Positions 1 to 12,849 of a stretch of 64,000 bases of DNA are shown here, piece after piece. The notes under the pieces are model-generated. The model had not been told where the DNA came from. It saw nothing but the letters and a program-made list of their open reading frames with translations, and made no database searches. Every line of letters starts with the position of its first letter. Within the stretch, counting starts at the first letter, position 1. Source of the DNA: Heterostelium album PN500. Its lineage: Eukaryota > Evosea > Eumycetozoa > Acytosteliales > Acytosteliaceae. The translations under genes were made by a program, and so were the position numbers. The stretch spans positions 806,001 through 870,000 of the forward strand of contig NW_008805065.1 of assembly GCF_000004825.1 (NCBI RefSeq). Direction: 5' to 3'.

Positions 1-806
1 ATCATTAATGTGTTGAATGTCATATCTAGTGTATGGACACTTTTTGTTTTTGTGTGTGATTGTGTGGTTTTTTTTTTTTTAAAACTGAATAATGTGTGAA
101 ATATGTATGATTTTTTTTAATGTGATGGCAATGAAAATATATAGGACAACCACATTTGAATGATTGATTTACTTACAATTTTATATTAGATTATATATTA
201 AAATATATTGCAACTAACTAGTTACTTATAATAAACAACAATTTGTTTGTTATGTTTGTTTATGATGACTACTGTTACACTATTAATTTTTTATAATCTG
301 ATAATATATTTTATTGTTATTTTGTTATTTTCGTAGTTCAAAAACTTTAAAAGCAAATGCATATCACTAATGATTTTAAATAAATAAATAAATAATAAAT
401 AAATAAATAATAAGAAATGATTAGAAACAAAAAAATTTGATATCTTTGACAGCTAACAAAACAACAAACCAAACACTTTCATCAGTTTATTGAAATTTAT
501 TTTTATTTTTTTTAGATTTTGGGTGGGGTAGTCCAATTTTCACATAATGGCACTTAAAAACACCATCGATGTTAAAATATCGTATTTTTTTCAAAATGTT
601 GGTGGATTTTGTTGTTGGAGGAAGAAATTTTCTTGTTGAGTTGTAAAAAAATATCTCAAACAGATGAATTTCAATTGTTTTTATCTCGGACATCCAAAGA
701 TATTTAAATATCTTTAAAGTAAACATATAATCATAATCAGAAGAACAATCATAATAATTCTTTTGTTTTTTTTTGTTTTTTGTTTTTAAATAATTTATTT
801 CTAAAT
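1..806. other. Gene-poor A/T-rich flank, 3' of the Notchless gene
   Basis: This stretch holds poly-T and TAAA-type simple repeats and an open frame on the minus strand (819 to 487) that shows no recognisable domain and has A/T-driven Lys/Asn/Tyr composition. I see no gene I can support. The last exon of the Notchless gene ends at 807. Confidence 0.5.
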
Positions 807-2551
807 TTAATTTCTCCATCTATAAAAATAATTAATTTGTGTAAAAAAAAAAAGAAATAAAAAAGTAATTTTAAATATTAATAAATTATAATTGATTGGT
901 TTGTAATGTTTGTTTGTTTAAAATAATAATACTTACATTTTCAATAATCTATCTTTTGAACCTGAAACTACATTCTCACCGTTTGGACTCCAATCTACGG
1001 TATAAACTTCATCGGCGTGACCTGGCAATTCCAGTGTCATTTTCTTTGTTTTGATATCCCAAATCTTGAGAGTACTGTCTTTACTGCCACTGACTAGGAA
1101 TCTGCTGTCACTCGACCAACACACTTGGTAGACGGCACCGACATGTCCACGGAAATTACCGAGGAACTTACCGGTCTGACCATCCCACAGCTTTATCGAT
1201 TTATCGAAAGATGCACTCGCGAAATAACGACCGTTCGGTGAGAAACTGACCAAGTTGATTTGCTGTTGATGTCCGGTGAGTCTGGAGATTGCTGTCTTTG
1301 AAACCGAAGGATTCCACATGATCACGGTGAAGTCATCACTGCCACTGATGAGAATATCGCCACCGCCATACTTGGCACCAGATGCTTTCGCTTCGTTGTA
1401 ACGCTCCAACGCCTTTTGTTGTGCTTTCTCCAGTGTCTCTTGGTGTTCTCCGGTGTGATCGAACGGGCCCGTTCTCAAGACGTAGTCGGTGTTGAGCGCC
1501 AGTGTATTGACCCAATGTGCATGACCCTCCAAAACCCTAATCAATTTACCCTCATTTGTATTGTAAACACGAATGGTACGATCTTGCGAACCCGTGTAGA
1601 TCATCGATTCACCACTCCACTTCAGACAGGTGACGGACATGGTGTGACCGGAGAGCGTCATCAAACAATGATTCGACTCGGTATCCCAAATCTTTACGGT
1701 TGCGTCCTTCGAGGACGATGCAAGACGCACGCATTTCGGATTCAAGTGGAACGGCTCCCATGCCAGTCCAGTAATGAATTTGGTGTGTCCTTTCAGGGTG
1801 CTTCCAACTTGCTTGCCGGTGAGTGGATTCCAAATGCGAATGTCACCTTCCATGCCACCGGTAGCGATCTTCTTGCCATCGGGTGACCAAGCTACTTGGA
1901 GAACCCAGTTGGTATGTCCTTTACAGGTGAACGACGGTGTCTGAGTGTTGAGATCCCACAGTCTGAGAGTGGTGTCACCACTCACCGATGCTAGACCGGT
2001 TCCATCCGGACTGAAAGCACTATGCAACACCGCCTCAGTATGTCCTTCCAACGAAGAACTACAACGAGTGACTGGAGTAACTCTAAACACTGCCTGTGGT
2101 TGATAATAGATATTGATTGTTGTCTCTTCCGATTGTCCTTCCAAATGATTCTTCAAATTTGAAACAACTTCACTCTCACCAACAAAGAATGAATATGGTA
2201 ATTGTTCTTCCTACAAATTTATAATAACAACAACAACAACAATGTAATTAAAGTTAATAATTAAAGTTAATAAAGTAAGTATGTTTATATAAATTTAGAT
2301 AAACTTACATTATTTAAAAGATTATTAATTAAAAGTTCTAATTGTTCAGTTGAAACATTCTGTGAAATATTGATTGGTGGACCTGTTGTTTCATTTTCAT
2401 TATCTTTGCTCTTGAATTGAACTATAATGTTGAGTGCACTATCTTGTTTTTTCAGTTGTTCTGCCTCTGCTACTGTAGATGGTTGTTCTTCAGGTCTCTT
2501 AAATCCAAATTTATTCTTTGGTAATTGTTTTTTTGTTGGTGCTTTATACAT
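807..2551 (-). CDS. nle1: Notchless/Rsa4-type WD40 ribosome-assembly protein
   Basis: Three exons, 2551-2309, 2210-937 and 819-807, give about 509 residues. An N-terminal NLE-type ubiquitin-like region (roughly residues 35-100) precedes a beta-propeller of WD40 repeats with repeated GH...D...W-D units. In the family (yeast Rsa4, animal NLE1) the N-terminal domain binds the MIDAS domain of the AAA ATPase Rea1/Midasin, and this removes assembly factors from pre-60S particles. The 13-nt last exon was chosen because it turns DRLLK into DRLLKIWRN, the expected closing WD motif. Without it the frame stops directly after the GTAAGT donor at 936. Start at ATG 2551, since no upstream exon was evident. 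It lies about 470 bp from the next minus-strand gene (PXMP4-like), in the same direction. Family assignment is secure; the micro-exon is inferred. Confidence 0.93.
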
Positions 2552-3017
2552 GTTTTTGTTTTGTTTTATAACTATATATAATAAATAATTACAGTATTTA
2601 TAGATCTATCTATCTATCTATCTTTTTTCTCTATTAATCTATTATTATTATTATTAACTTTTATTAATTAAATCAAAAATTAACTTTTACTACATTCAAA
2701 TCGATTCGATTATTAAAATCAAAAATTAAATTTAATTATTTTTAAATAAATCGTGTTTTTTCTTTTTTTTTATTTATTTTTAATTTTATTTTTTGAGAAA
2801 AACGAAGTGTGTGATCATTGCGAAAAAGGTAATGTCACTTAATGTAAATTGATAATCAAGAATATATTTTATGTTGATAAGTTCTTTTCAACTAAGTGTT
2901 TCTTCAATTTATCATTATTGAATTGATCCCAAGTTTTTATAAAAAAATAATACAGAATAAAAAGAAAAATAAAGTTGATATTGTTTGTTTAAATAATGTT
3001 TATAATGTAAATTGGTT
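2552..3017. other. Intergenic, Notchless upstream region
   Basis: A/T-rich spacer between two minus-strand genes, with a short TCTA tandem run near 2605-2622. It probably carries the promoter of the Notchless gene and the 3' end of the PXMP4-like gene. Nothing else is recognisable. Confidence 0.5.
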
Positions 3018-3974
3018 TTACAATTTTAATTTTGTTAATATATTATCTAATTGTAGTGGAGGATATATGTAACCCAACAAACTAAATAGTACTACAAATA
3101 TAATTGGTGAAAACTTCTTGTCATCATTGTGTAACATTGGTCCAGAGTCGGATTTGTGATAGAGATATGTCATTGTTCCCATGAACGATGAATTCAAAGT
3201 ATCTGGTTCATATTCTGTTAAATATAATATTAATGCACTAACAAAAAATGATAAATAATATTAATAAATATTGTTGGTTGTTTGGTTGATTGGTTGATTA
3301 AACTGATAAATAGTATATTCTATAATTCCTTACAGTGTTACACCAGCGAATATTCTGAAACCTGTTGGTGTGGTGGTAGATAGTGATTCTGGAATGATCT
3401 TTCTCTTGACACCACTCTGAATGAAACCGATCAGTGCACGAGCAAATAAATAGAGTACGATCTGATTGTTGACACTGCCACTGGTGCCTTTGCTCTCACC
3501 GAATGCATAGTAACCACCGACGAAACCAGCAATCAGAGATTCAACACCACCTTTAATTCCGAATTTTCTAAACACACAACATATCAATTTGTAGATACCG
3601 ACAAACATTCCAAGATTTCTACCATGGAAAAACATTTGTTTAACTACAAATTTTACACGTGATAATAATCTAAAGATTGATAAAATATTTATAATTTTGA
3701 ATATATAAGTATTATTATTATTAATATTAATTCTATTAGATAGTTTATATAGTTTGATAAATATTTACTTTGCATCTCTAAAAATAGCGGCATAGATAAC
3801 CGCTTGAAATATATAGGGTATTCTAATTCTGACACCTGTTAATATACCATTTCTAAGTCCTCTGATTACAGAAAGTAGGCAATCACTGTGGAAATGTTGA
3901 TGTTTATTGATGTGATGATACAAATTCTCTAGAGTGTTGGATGTTATTGCAGCTGCTGTATCATTTGAATTCAT
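3018..3974 (-). CDS. pxmp4: PXMP4/PMP24-like peroxisomal membrane protein
   Basis: Exons 3974-3769, 3669-3334 and 3237-3018 encode about 253 residues. The order of conserved blocks matches peroxisomal membrane protein 4: an early GLRNG...G..IR.P segment (around residue 40), the middle block with GRNLGMFVGIYK and a Gly-rich FVGGYYAFGES stretch, and a late SS...MTYLYHKS block. PXMP4 belongs to the Tim17/Tim22/Tim23/PMP24 superfamily of four-helix membrane proteins of the peroxisomal membrane; its biochemical role is poorly known. The splice phases join cleanly (AA|A, CT|T). The first donor is GTAAAT rather than GTAAGT. An SKL-bearing thiolase at 48.3 kb is another peroxisomal gene in this window, but not linked to it. 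Confidence 0.85.
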
Positions 3975-4313
3975 ATCTATCTTATCTTCACTTTTATTAT
4001 ATAATCTAAAAATTATTGTTTTTAATCGATCTATCTATCTATTTTGATGTTATTTTATTATTATTACAAACAAACTGAAATACTAGTGAACAAAAAAACA
4101 AAAAAGCAAAAAAAAAAAACTATATAAAATATCTTTGATAAATTTATACAAAAAAATAAAATTATTTCAAACTTGTTGACGAATGAATTTCCAAAAATAA
4201 AAGTATGTTGTTGATGGGGGTGATCAATGAATCAGATGATGTGTGTTAAAAAAAAAACAATCATTTTTACTAAAAAAAATTAATGAAATCATAGCACACA
4301 TTAAATTAAAAAG
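3975..4313. other. Intergenic, upstream of PXMP4-like gene
   Basis: A/T-rich spacer with an AT-repeat stretch and poly-A runs (4085-4115). It lies between the TM9 stop at 4314 and the PXMP4-like start. No gene seen. Confidence 0.5.
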
Positions 4314-6915
4314 TTAATCTATCTTTATACAATTATATATCTTTTGAATAAAAACAGATGAAGAAATGAAACCTATTGTACCGCAAAAGAATCCAATTAT
4401 CATTGATACCATTAATGAATATGAAAAGAAATAGCTACAAGTTACATTAAAATGTAATGTTAGTTAATGTATTTATAATAATGATATATATATATATGTT
4501 TAGGTTAATAAAGATACATTACCATAGTTGAATGAATCCATTGATTTCAGTTCGTAGGAAATAATAGATGATCGAGTGAAGTAAGATGTAGAGTGAGGTG
4601 GATGCCGACGCCAAGAACGATGTCCAATGCCACTGGTGATCCTCGCGGTTCAGTGTGATAAACGTTGCAATGATACTGACCATCACGATCGATATCACAA
4701 ATATCAGAAGTTCAATGAGCGTGAACGGAGTGAATAGGTTGAAGTGTTTGTAGTTGAAGAGCGACGACAGGATCTGCTCGGTATACAGGTGAACAACGAC
4801 ATACGGAAGTATACCTGTAAATGGAATCAAGAGGAGTCGGCTCTTTACTGCCGACGGTGCAATCGGCCTTGCAATCGAGAGATGCTTGTTCGACGCCGAC
4901 GTATTAGATACCCAGCCAAACAGACGCCACCTATGGCCCACGTAGAAACCCGCTGCCGTTGCCGGCATGTTAACCAGCGAGAACAGTAGCAGCATTCGCA
5001 GCAAGTGCAGTATCGACATGGAGGTAAGCGAACGATCGTCGTATGCAACGACCAACAACACAACAAACATCGATAGAATCAACAGAGGTAGCAACACAAT
5101 GTAGAAACAACACGCACGTATCCAACTCTGGTTGGGATGCTTGCTTATCAGACCGCCGGCAAACATACCGCCCAGCCCCGAAGTAACAGGGAACAGAATG
5201 AACAGTACATTGAATATATTGTGATGACCAAGACCACTTCCACGATCTCCACTTCGCAGACCCAATAGCACACCCAGATACAAGATGGCAAACATGCAAA
5301 ACAAATGGAATCCAACACCGACCATCGAACTAAATAAAAGCATTCTATGTGGCGCTCTATTTACGTCGGATTGTATTAACTTCCAATTCGATGAATCTCT
5401 ACCAAATATATCTGTACACAATTCACCTATTGTCTCTTTTAATTTAAATTTTTCTTCTTTACAACTATTAATATTATAATTTTCATCCCTATTATTATAA
5501 CTATCTATATTTAAAGTAATATCATTATTACTATTACTATTACTATGTTGTTGTTGTTGTTGTTTAATATCAATATCATCTATATCTAAATCATCTTGGG
5601 AAGATAAAGATGTTAATGAAGATGTAGAGGTTGCTTTTGTTATATAATCTTGATTGTTATTGTTGCTGTTGTTGTTGTTGTTGCTACTATTGTCACTATT
5701 ATCGAAATATTCATCAGTAGTTGTACTATCTTCATATTCACTATCTCTATCTTTCTTTATATTGTTATTTGATGATGTTTTAGATTGATATCCAATTTTA
5801 TTGCTAATACCTCTATTACCACTACCACTACTGCCATTGCTATTATTACTATTATTATTATTGTTATTGTTGTTTGTACCATTATTATTATTATTCCTTA
5901 GAGTTTTCATAAATATCGAAATCAATGGGAATGTCAATACGGTCAATACAATAAAAGAGTTGATTAACGATATCAATTTGGTCTCTGACGATGGATCCAA
6001 CTCGTAGATTCTATTACGATCATCGAATGACTCCACTGTTGAATACCACTGTACTGAGTAGCTGAATGTAAGATTCTGTCCAACATGTAAGGTCACTGGT
6101 TTCTGTGGTATCAATGTTACACCAACAATCTAGATTCGTTAGAAAGTAGTAGTAGTAGTAGTAGTTTAAGTTTACAACCAACAAATTAGTACTAAAGTAA
6201 AGAACAATAAAAACAAACAAACAATTGTTTGTAATGTAATATATATACATACTTTATCATTATTATGTGAAATAACCAATTTCTTATGTGTAAATAAATA
6301 ATATTCTAAAGTTGGATTATCATCTTTGGCGTTGTCGTTCGGCTCTACTACTACTACTGCTGCTGCTGCTGCTTTATCATCGTTTACTTTTGTGAATTCA
6401 CCTATTTTCGAGAAGATAGATAAACCATCTATATACATCCTATTGATATAGTCGTGTCTAATTGCATTGATGAATCTATTCTTTTGGTTCAATGTCAAGA
6501 GTGTTGTATTACATATATTCTGTGTTGAAACACTCTCTTTTTTAAATTTATTTATTAATAATTGGTAAAATTAAGAATAATGCTAATACATACTTCCAAA
6601 GAGAATAGGTAATCCACTATCTATAAGTTTATGACCGAATAGCAATGAATCTAGTAATGTCAATGACTTGGTTGAGTAACCGCCGATACTACACCAAGGC
6701 AGACTTTCGAATGAGTAGGATTCACTTGGGTTTCTGTATGGTCCTATATAGTCGTACCACAGAGTCACTTCTTCACCGAACTGATATTGGTGACTTGCTT
6801 CACCCGCTGAAACACCGCTCATCCCACAGTCATAGTTATAGATCGATATTGTTGTTATCAATTGCAATAGCAACAATATTTTAAAGAATCTAATTATGAT
6901 ATGATTTCTAAACAT
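4314..6915 (-). CDS. TM9 superfamily (EMP70/Phg1-type) nonaspanin
   Basis: Exons 6915-6594, 6536-6253, 6129-4523 and 4434-4314 encode about 777 residues. A signal-anchor-like hydrophobic N-terminus is followed by a lumenal domain with the family signature of a conserved Cys, then an I-R-x-x-Y and a DGL motif. After the first membrane segment (LISLINSFIVLTVL) comes a long cytosolic loop with Asn/Ser/Gln homopolymers. Eight further hydrophobic segments follow, and the C-terminus ends GTIGF...FIQKIYNCIKID, the TM9 ending that serves as a COPI-type retention signal. TM9 proteins act in sorting of transmembrane cargo, and in Dictyostelium Phg1 proteins affect adhesion and phagocytosis. Exon 2 uses an unusual acceptor in an A-run (AAAAAAG). 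The poly-Asn loop is longer than in animal members. Which Phg1 paralogue this is cannot be told. Confidence 0.93.
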
Positions 6916-7484
6916 TACATTAATTTATTTATGATATGTCGTTTTGTTTTAATTAAAATTTATATCTTAATGAAAAAAAAAAAAAAAAACGAAAGAATGA
7001 AAGTGTTTGAAATTGCAGATTGGAAAATGCTCTTCAAATTGTTTTTAATTTTTTTTTTTTTTACCTTTAAAAAAAACAAAAAAAAAGATAATTTATAATA
7101 ATATATATATTATTTCTTTTAATCAAATATATATATTTTAAAAAAAACAAATCAATAGATAATCCTAGAAAACTAAAGAATAGTTAAATTTAGAGAAAGA
7201 ATTTTCCAAACTATTTTTTTGCATTTTCAAAATAAAAAAAACTAATTTTGACCTTGATTTTCAAAGATTTTTTATAAAAATCAAAAGATCTTTTTAAATA
7301 ATAACAAAGATCTGATTAAAATCTATTAAAATTTACAAATTGTAAAACAACACTGTTTTTGTTGCTTATTTACAAAATGATATGGTTTTTAGCGAAATTT
7401 AGTAGAATAAAACAGTTGATTCTTCACGATTGTTATTTATATAAATAAATAACAAAGAAACTATTTTCATACAAATCATTTGTA
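6916..7484. other. Divergent intergenic promoter region
   Basis: Region between the minus-strand TM9 gene and the plus-strand FNIP gene, with many poly-A and poly-T tracts. It is presumably two back-to-back promoters. The open frame 6901-7098 is low-complexity Lys/Phe and not convincing. Confidence 0.5.
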
Positions 7485-9296
7485 ATGTTAGATCAAATAC
7501 CTTTATATCTTATAAAATGTTATATATTATCAAATAAAGATATTTCATGGTTTGACAGAATCAGTGTTAGTCTATTATGTAAGACTTTGTTTGTCAATAG
7601 ATCGCAGTATTTGGAATACGACCCAAAAGATATTAAAGTTAAAGATGTCAGTAAACTATCGATGAAATCATATTCATCGATGTTTGAATATGCATTATCA
7701 TTACACAACAACAGATCAATGAAATACTCTGATTTCTTGGACGTTGTGCAAGACAATGAAGAGAGTAATGACCCTTTTATTCTTAAGAATTCTACATACG
7801 ATTATAAAGGTAAGTACATTTTACTAAGTTAAAATCTAAAGATATATAGATACTAATTAATAATTTAAACTATATTAGTCCTGACTACAAAAACAGACAT
7901 GTTATCACAGTTAACAGCCAACAGCAATATTAAGTTATTAAATGTTGATTCCATAGGATTTCCAATGTCTTTGGCCAGTACAAGCTTGGTTTGTATTGAA
8001 TTTGGCAAAGTAGAGGGACTCTATCTGAGAAGTGGTTTATTCCCAGAGACTCTAGAGGAGTTGCATTTGCCACATGCCTACAATAGTGAAATCAGAGTCG
8101 GTGTATTTCCAAGGTCATTGAAGAAATTGGTATTCGGATTTGACTTTAACCAACCGTTGGAAGCCGGAATATTTCCAGAGGGTCTACAAACCATTGAGTT
8201 TGGATTCCTATTCGATCAACCAATTGGAGATGGACTTTTACCGAATTCATTGGAGAATCTGACATTTGGAGGTAGTTTCTCTTGGGAATTCGATCGTCAA
8301 TCTCAATTTCCTTCGAATCTGAAAGCATTGTGTTTCCAAGCGCCAGATATCGCCAGACTGGAATATCTACCAGCCACGTTACTAAAGCTCAAAATGAACA
8401 TTATTGCAAGAAGTGATGCCGAAAACCGTATTTTCCTTCCTAATCTTTTGGGACAAACTCCTTGTCTTGAGGAACTTATTTACTGGCCTGCCAATTTCAC
8501 TTTTATGATTCCGAGCACTGTCAAGTCGCTTCAACTCATATGTTCAGCTGACAATACAATAGAAAACATTCCAGCTTCAGTTAGATCGCTCGTTCTATTG
8601 AATAAAATCACCAGTCAGCTTGCCCATGTCATCCCACCAACTGTCACATCGTTGTCCTTCGCCAGAGAGTTTACCAACTCTGGTTTGCTCGAATCTTCAT
8701 TCTTGCAAAGCGGTCTTAGAGTTTTGCATCTTGGTAAACACCATGAGCCAATCAAGTTTGAATCGAATACACTTCCCGATACACTTGAAGAGCTCTATAT
8801 CTATGCTGGTGTAGTAGAGAAATTCCAAAAGAATTGCTTACCTCATTCTCTTAGAATTCTCTCTATCAACAATACTAAATATCGTCACGCGTTTGAAGAG
8901 GATGTACTTCCACCAAACTTGGAAGAGTTGCATCTTTTGGTAAAAGAAGATATCTCTCTTGACTTGGCAGCCTTACCTTCTTCTCTCAAACTCTTGGAAC
9001 TATCAGATTCATACTCTAAAGAAATAGTAGATTCAACTTCAAATAATAATAATGAACAACTACAACAAATCAATAGTAATAATAACAGATTGACTTTGGA
9101 AGTTGGAATATCATTCTTTGCTTTCAATAACAAAATTGAAACATTACCAAAGTCAATTGACAAAGTTATTATTAACACTGATTATGCCAATCAATATACA
9201 ATTAAAAGGTTCGATGGAAATACCTTTTTAGCAATGGATTTTTGTGATGGTGGATTCGTAACCTCAACAACCAAATTACAACAAATGTTAATTTAA
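7485..9296 (+). CDS. FNIP-repeat (LRR-like) protein with F-box-like N-terminus
   Basis: Exons 7485-7809 and 7879-9296 encode about 580 residues. The middle carries tandem units of about 22 residues of the form P-x-S-L-x-x-L-x-F-G-x-x-F-N-Q-P-L, the FNIP signature (clear at roughly residues 180-250; more degenerate later, down to about 500). FNIP repeats form leucine-rich-repeat-like solenoids and are strongly expanded in dictyostelids. The N-terminal segment (LPLYLIKCY..., SLLCKTLF) resembles the short F-box-like helix pair commonly found in front of these repeats, which would suggest a ubiquitin-ligase adaptor; that is inference. A short Asn run (NNNNEQ) sits near residue 500. The intron is phase 1. 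Confidence 0.85.
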
Positions 9297-9757
9297 ATAA
9301 ATAAAATTCGAAACTTAATCTTACTATTAACATGATAATTCGAATGAAAATGTTGCTAAGATGAAATTAAAAGGGGGCATTGCTAATTCCTAATACCGAT
9401 GATCATCAACACAAAAAACTATTCATCTTAATTTTTTTTTCAAAATTATGATAAATGGGATTTTTGTTCATGAACCCCAGGGTCACACCAACAATTTAAA
9501 TACCGATTTTTATTTTTTTTGCGGATTTTATTTTTGAAAAAATATCCTTTTTTTTTTGTCCCCCTCTCCATTCCAATCCCAAAAAAACAATCAAAAAAAT
9601 ATCCTTTTTTCTTAATCTTAAAAAAAGATTTTTTTTTTATTTTAAATTTTATTTTTTGATCAAATTTTAGGAGTAAATCATACCCAAAGGATCACTATAA
9701 ATTCATTTCATCTTAGAATCAACTTCAACAAATAGTAAATAAATTGTTTTAGTAATA
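9297..9757. other. Intergenic between FNIP and HGSNAT-like genes
   Basis: A/T-rich, with poly-T tracts near 9420-9660. A 9-bp inverted repeat (TAAGATGAA at about 9357 and TTCATCTTA at about 9422) could form a long-range hairpin. No gene seen. Confidence 0.4.
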
Positions 9758-11254
9758 ATGAAAGTAGATGAAGAAACACCTTTGGTAAAAGGTAGTACAA
9801 TAACTTCCGATACCTCTATAAATGTAGATGTTGATAAAGATACCACTTCAAAACCACCACCCAAAAAGAGAATGTTAAGTTTAGATACTGCTAGAGGTTT
9901 AACAATCTTCGGAATGATGTAAATATTTTAACTTTATAATAATGTTAGGTCTTGATTAAACTAATTTAAAAAAAACTTATTATTAAAGTTTGGTTGATAA
10001 CCAAGGTGGACCTGAAGTTATTTGGGTAACTATTTATATGTTTGTTTAAAAATAAACATTACTTTAATATTAACAGCTCATTTCATTATAGCCACTAAAA
10101 GAAACCGATTGGAACGGTATATCTACAGCTGATTTGATTTTCCCATCCTTTTTATTTATTTGTGGATTCTCCATCTCTTTGGCTTTGAAAAATGCTAAAA
10201 ATGATAGACCAAGTATGTTTATTTTCAAATACAATTTAAATCTTATTGATTTCTAACTAGTTAGTTATTTTTACTTAGCTTGGATCAATATTATAAGAAG
10301 AACAATTTTATTATTTGGAATACAATTATTCTTAAATTTAATGGCACATAAATTTGTATTTTCTACTTTTAGAGTTATGGGGTAAGAATAGCTAATGTTT
10401 ATTAATAGTGTATCAAATTAACTAATATGATACCATTTTTAAATAGTGTTTTACAAAGAATATCTTTATGTTATTGCTTTAGTTGTTGTAGTTTTATGTT
10501 ATTACCAAAATGGGCACAAAGAGTTGCTTTGGTAATTAGTGCTACCATTTATTTGTGTTTGATGTATGCTTACCCTGTGCCTGGATGTGGACGTGGAAAT
10601 ATTACACGTTCATGTAATGCAGCTGGATACATTGATAATCTCATTCTCCGAAAGAATATGATTCATCCAACAGATCCAGAGGGTTTCATTTCAACTTTTA
10701 GTGCATTCATAACAACTTGGATGGGTGTCGAACTTGGTCGCATTCTAACTACACATGCCAGATCAGCCGATGGTTGGAAAGACATCTTGATCAGATGGCT
10801 ATCCATTGGAATGGTCTGCGCCATGATTGGACTTTTCTTGGATGCAACCAACGTCATACAATTCAACAAAATCATTTGGTCATTCAGTTTTGCAATGTTA
10901 ACAGTTGCATGTGGAGCTCTTTTCCTTTCGGCACTCTACTATTCAATGGATGTCGCTAAATGGCCAGAAACAGTTCGTCACTACATTGAGATTGCCGCTC
11001 AACCATTCATTTGGATTGGAACCAATCCAATTACTATCTATACACTAATGATTTTCATTGAGATCATCTTAATGTTCTACATTACCGTTGACCATGGTTC
11101 AACAACTCTCTGGACTGCCTGCTATGAGAAAATGTACCTAACATGGTTAAGAAATGGATATTTGGCATCGACTGTATTCAGTATAATGTGGTTTGTCTTT
11201 TTCGATGCAATTGCCTATTTAATGTATAGAAATAATATAATTATTAAATTATAA
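9758..11254 (+). CDS. HGSNAT-like multipass membrane acetyltransferase
   Basis: Five exons, 9758-9918, 9989-10025, 10092-10212, 10279-10381 and 10447-11254, encode about 409 residues. Family blocks in order: SLDTARGLTIFGMILVDNQGG, then W-x-G-x-x-x-ADLIFPSFLF-x-x-G-x-S, then GVLQRISLCY, then NP-x-x-x-GFI-x-x-x-x-x-x-x-x-x-x-G, and a late WIGTNPITIY. This is the heparan-alpha-glucosaminide N-acetyltransferase (DUF5009/DUF1624) family, about ten membrane helices that carry an acetyl group from cytosolic acetyl-CoA across a lysosomal or other membrane to an amino sugar. The substrate in amoebae is not known. The lumenal N-terminal domain of animal HGSNAT is absent; instead there is a short acidic tail with a possible ETPLL-type sorting motif (EETPLV). 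All four introns keep frame. Confidence 0.87.
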
Positions 11255-11346
11255 ACTAATTTCTATATTTAAATATATTTACTCCACTCCCCCTTAACAA
11301 AAGAAATAAAATAATAATAAACTATTTAACATACTAAATAAATTAG

Positions 11347-12849
11347 CTATAATATATTTATAGTTGATTTTAAATTTAAATTCGATATAATTTCAAATAT
11401 ACCATTGAAATTATGTTGTTTTGAAATATTTAGAATTTGATCAATGTCAAATCTTTCAGGAAAAGTTTCCAAAAGCCACAAGATAGTTTCATAATGATGG
11501 TTCTGAATCGCTTCATAGATGTCCTCTTTGGTGAATGTTACTTTCGGTATGTTTTTGTGTAAGAATTTTAATGTATCCAAACTTCCATTAGCAATTGCCT
11601 TACTATAGGCAGCACCAGTACATCCTTCAGTTCGATTCTTGTATAGCCAATCTACCACCTCCAACCTGTTGAACATCGAAGCACCATCAATAGCATCAGT
11701 AGTACAGCCTTCTGTTCGGTTTTGGTGCAGCCATTTTACAATATGTAAGTGGCCACGAGTTGCAGCTTGATCCATCACATCGGAAGTCCATGATTCTGTA
11801 CGATTATAATGAATCCATTTTAAAATATCTAAATTCCCAATTTCAGCTGCATAATTCATTGCTTGGACACACATTCCGCCTTTGTCGTGTTCGTGTAGCC
11901 ACTTCAATACTTCCCACTGATTGGCAATCGCAGCACTGTCCATTAAATAACTGAATCCAAAATCATAGTTATTCTGATCCAACCACTCGAGAATATTGAT
12001 ATGGCCACCACAGACAGCATTCGGTACCATAAAAGTTCGTCGCTCCGATATCCTGTTATCGACAAGCCACTGAATCATTTCGTATCGTCCATAGAGAGCT
12101 GCATTCTCGATAGTTGTATGTATGATTTTCATATTGAAATATTTTTGAATTCCACCGTTCTCATTCATTTTCGTTGACAGCCAAACTAGGGTATTCATGC
12201 TTCCACTCGCGGGAGAGACTGTCATTGCCTTGTAGTAATCCCATCCAACTTGAAACTGTCTGGAATCATTGAAATATCGCTGATTATCACTGACCAGTGT
12301 CTTAAAATCCACATTGGCATCCAAATATTTCAGAATATCCAATCTCCCATACAATGAAGCATAATACATTAGGTCGTCGCTCGAAGGATTTCCAGATTCT
12401 TCGGTAGCCACATTGAAATTATTTAAAGCCATATTCAGATATTGTTTGACTTTAATAATTCTAAATGGTTTAATACATTCCAAATTGTAAGGTGGCGCAG
12501 TCAACATTCCAATGATAATCTCCAATAATTCCAATCGATCGAATCGTATACAAAATACCAAAGCATCTGTAATATTTACTATTATATCATTTTGCTCTTT
12601 ATTTATTTCAATAATACGATCACTATTATCTCTATTATTACTATTGTTATTATTAACTGTATTTAAATAATCTTTTAAAAGCTTTATATAACCATTGCCA
12701 ACTAATGCTTTTGGATTCCGAATTAATTGATTCCATTTTAGACGAACTAAATGGTTGAAACAATAACGATGAATATATACTATGAAATTAAATATACTCT
12801 TTGATAAAACAATATTATTAAAAACTTGAAGGAATAATTGTTTATCCAT
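11347..12849 (-). CDS. Dictyostelid ankyrin-repeat protein
   Basis: Single exon, 500 residues, ATG at 12849. The N-terminal 60 residues (VYIHRYCFNHLVRLKWNQ...) are the non-repeat helix block that heads a large dictyostelid family of degenerate ankyrin proteins. Then come ankyrin-like units of the form LDILKWIHYNRTE...A-A..GHLHIVKWLHQNRTEGCT, clearest at residues 300-440. The function of the family is unknown; the repeats imply protein binding. It is convergent with the HGSNAT-like gene, only 92 bp apart. Confidence 0.82.
   Translation of the reverse strand: MDKQLFLQVFNNIVLSKSIFNFIVYIHRYCFNHLVRLKWNQLIRNPKALVGNGYIKLLKDYLNTVNNNNSNNRDNSDRIIEINKEQNDIIVNITDALVFCIRFDRLELLEIIIGMLTAPPYNLECIKPFRIIKVKQYLNMALNNFNVATEESGNPSSDDLMYYASLYGRLDILKYLDANVDFKTLVSDNQRYFNDSRQFQVGWDYYKAMTVSPASGSMNTLVWLSTKMNENGGIQKYFNMKIIHTTIENAALYGRYEMIQWLVDNRISERRTFMVPNAVCGGHINILEWLDQNNYDFGFSYLMDSAAIANQWEVLKWLHEHDKGGMCVQAMNYAAEIGNLDILKWIHYNRTESWTSDVMDQAATRGHLHIVKWLHQNRTEGCTTDAIDGASMFNRLEVVDWLYKNRTEGCTGAAYSKAIANGSLDTLKFLHKNIPKVTFTKEDIYEAIQNHHYETILWLLETFPERFDIDQILNISKQHNFNGIFEIISNLNLKSTINIL

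Noticed and set aside
487-819. 110-residue open frame on the minus strand
   Set aside because: Low-complexity Lys/Asn/Tyr composition with no family features. Its first codons overlap the well-supported last exon of Notchless in another frame.
1416-1886. 156-residue plus-strand frame opposite the WD40 gene
   Set aside because: It is the antisense shadow of conserved WD40 coding sequence.
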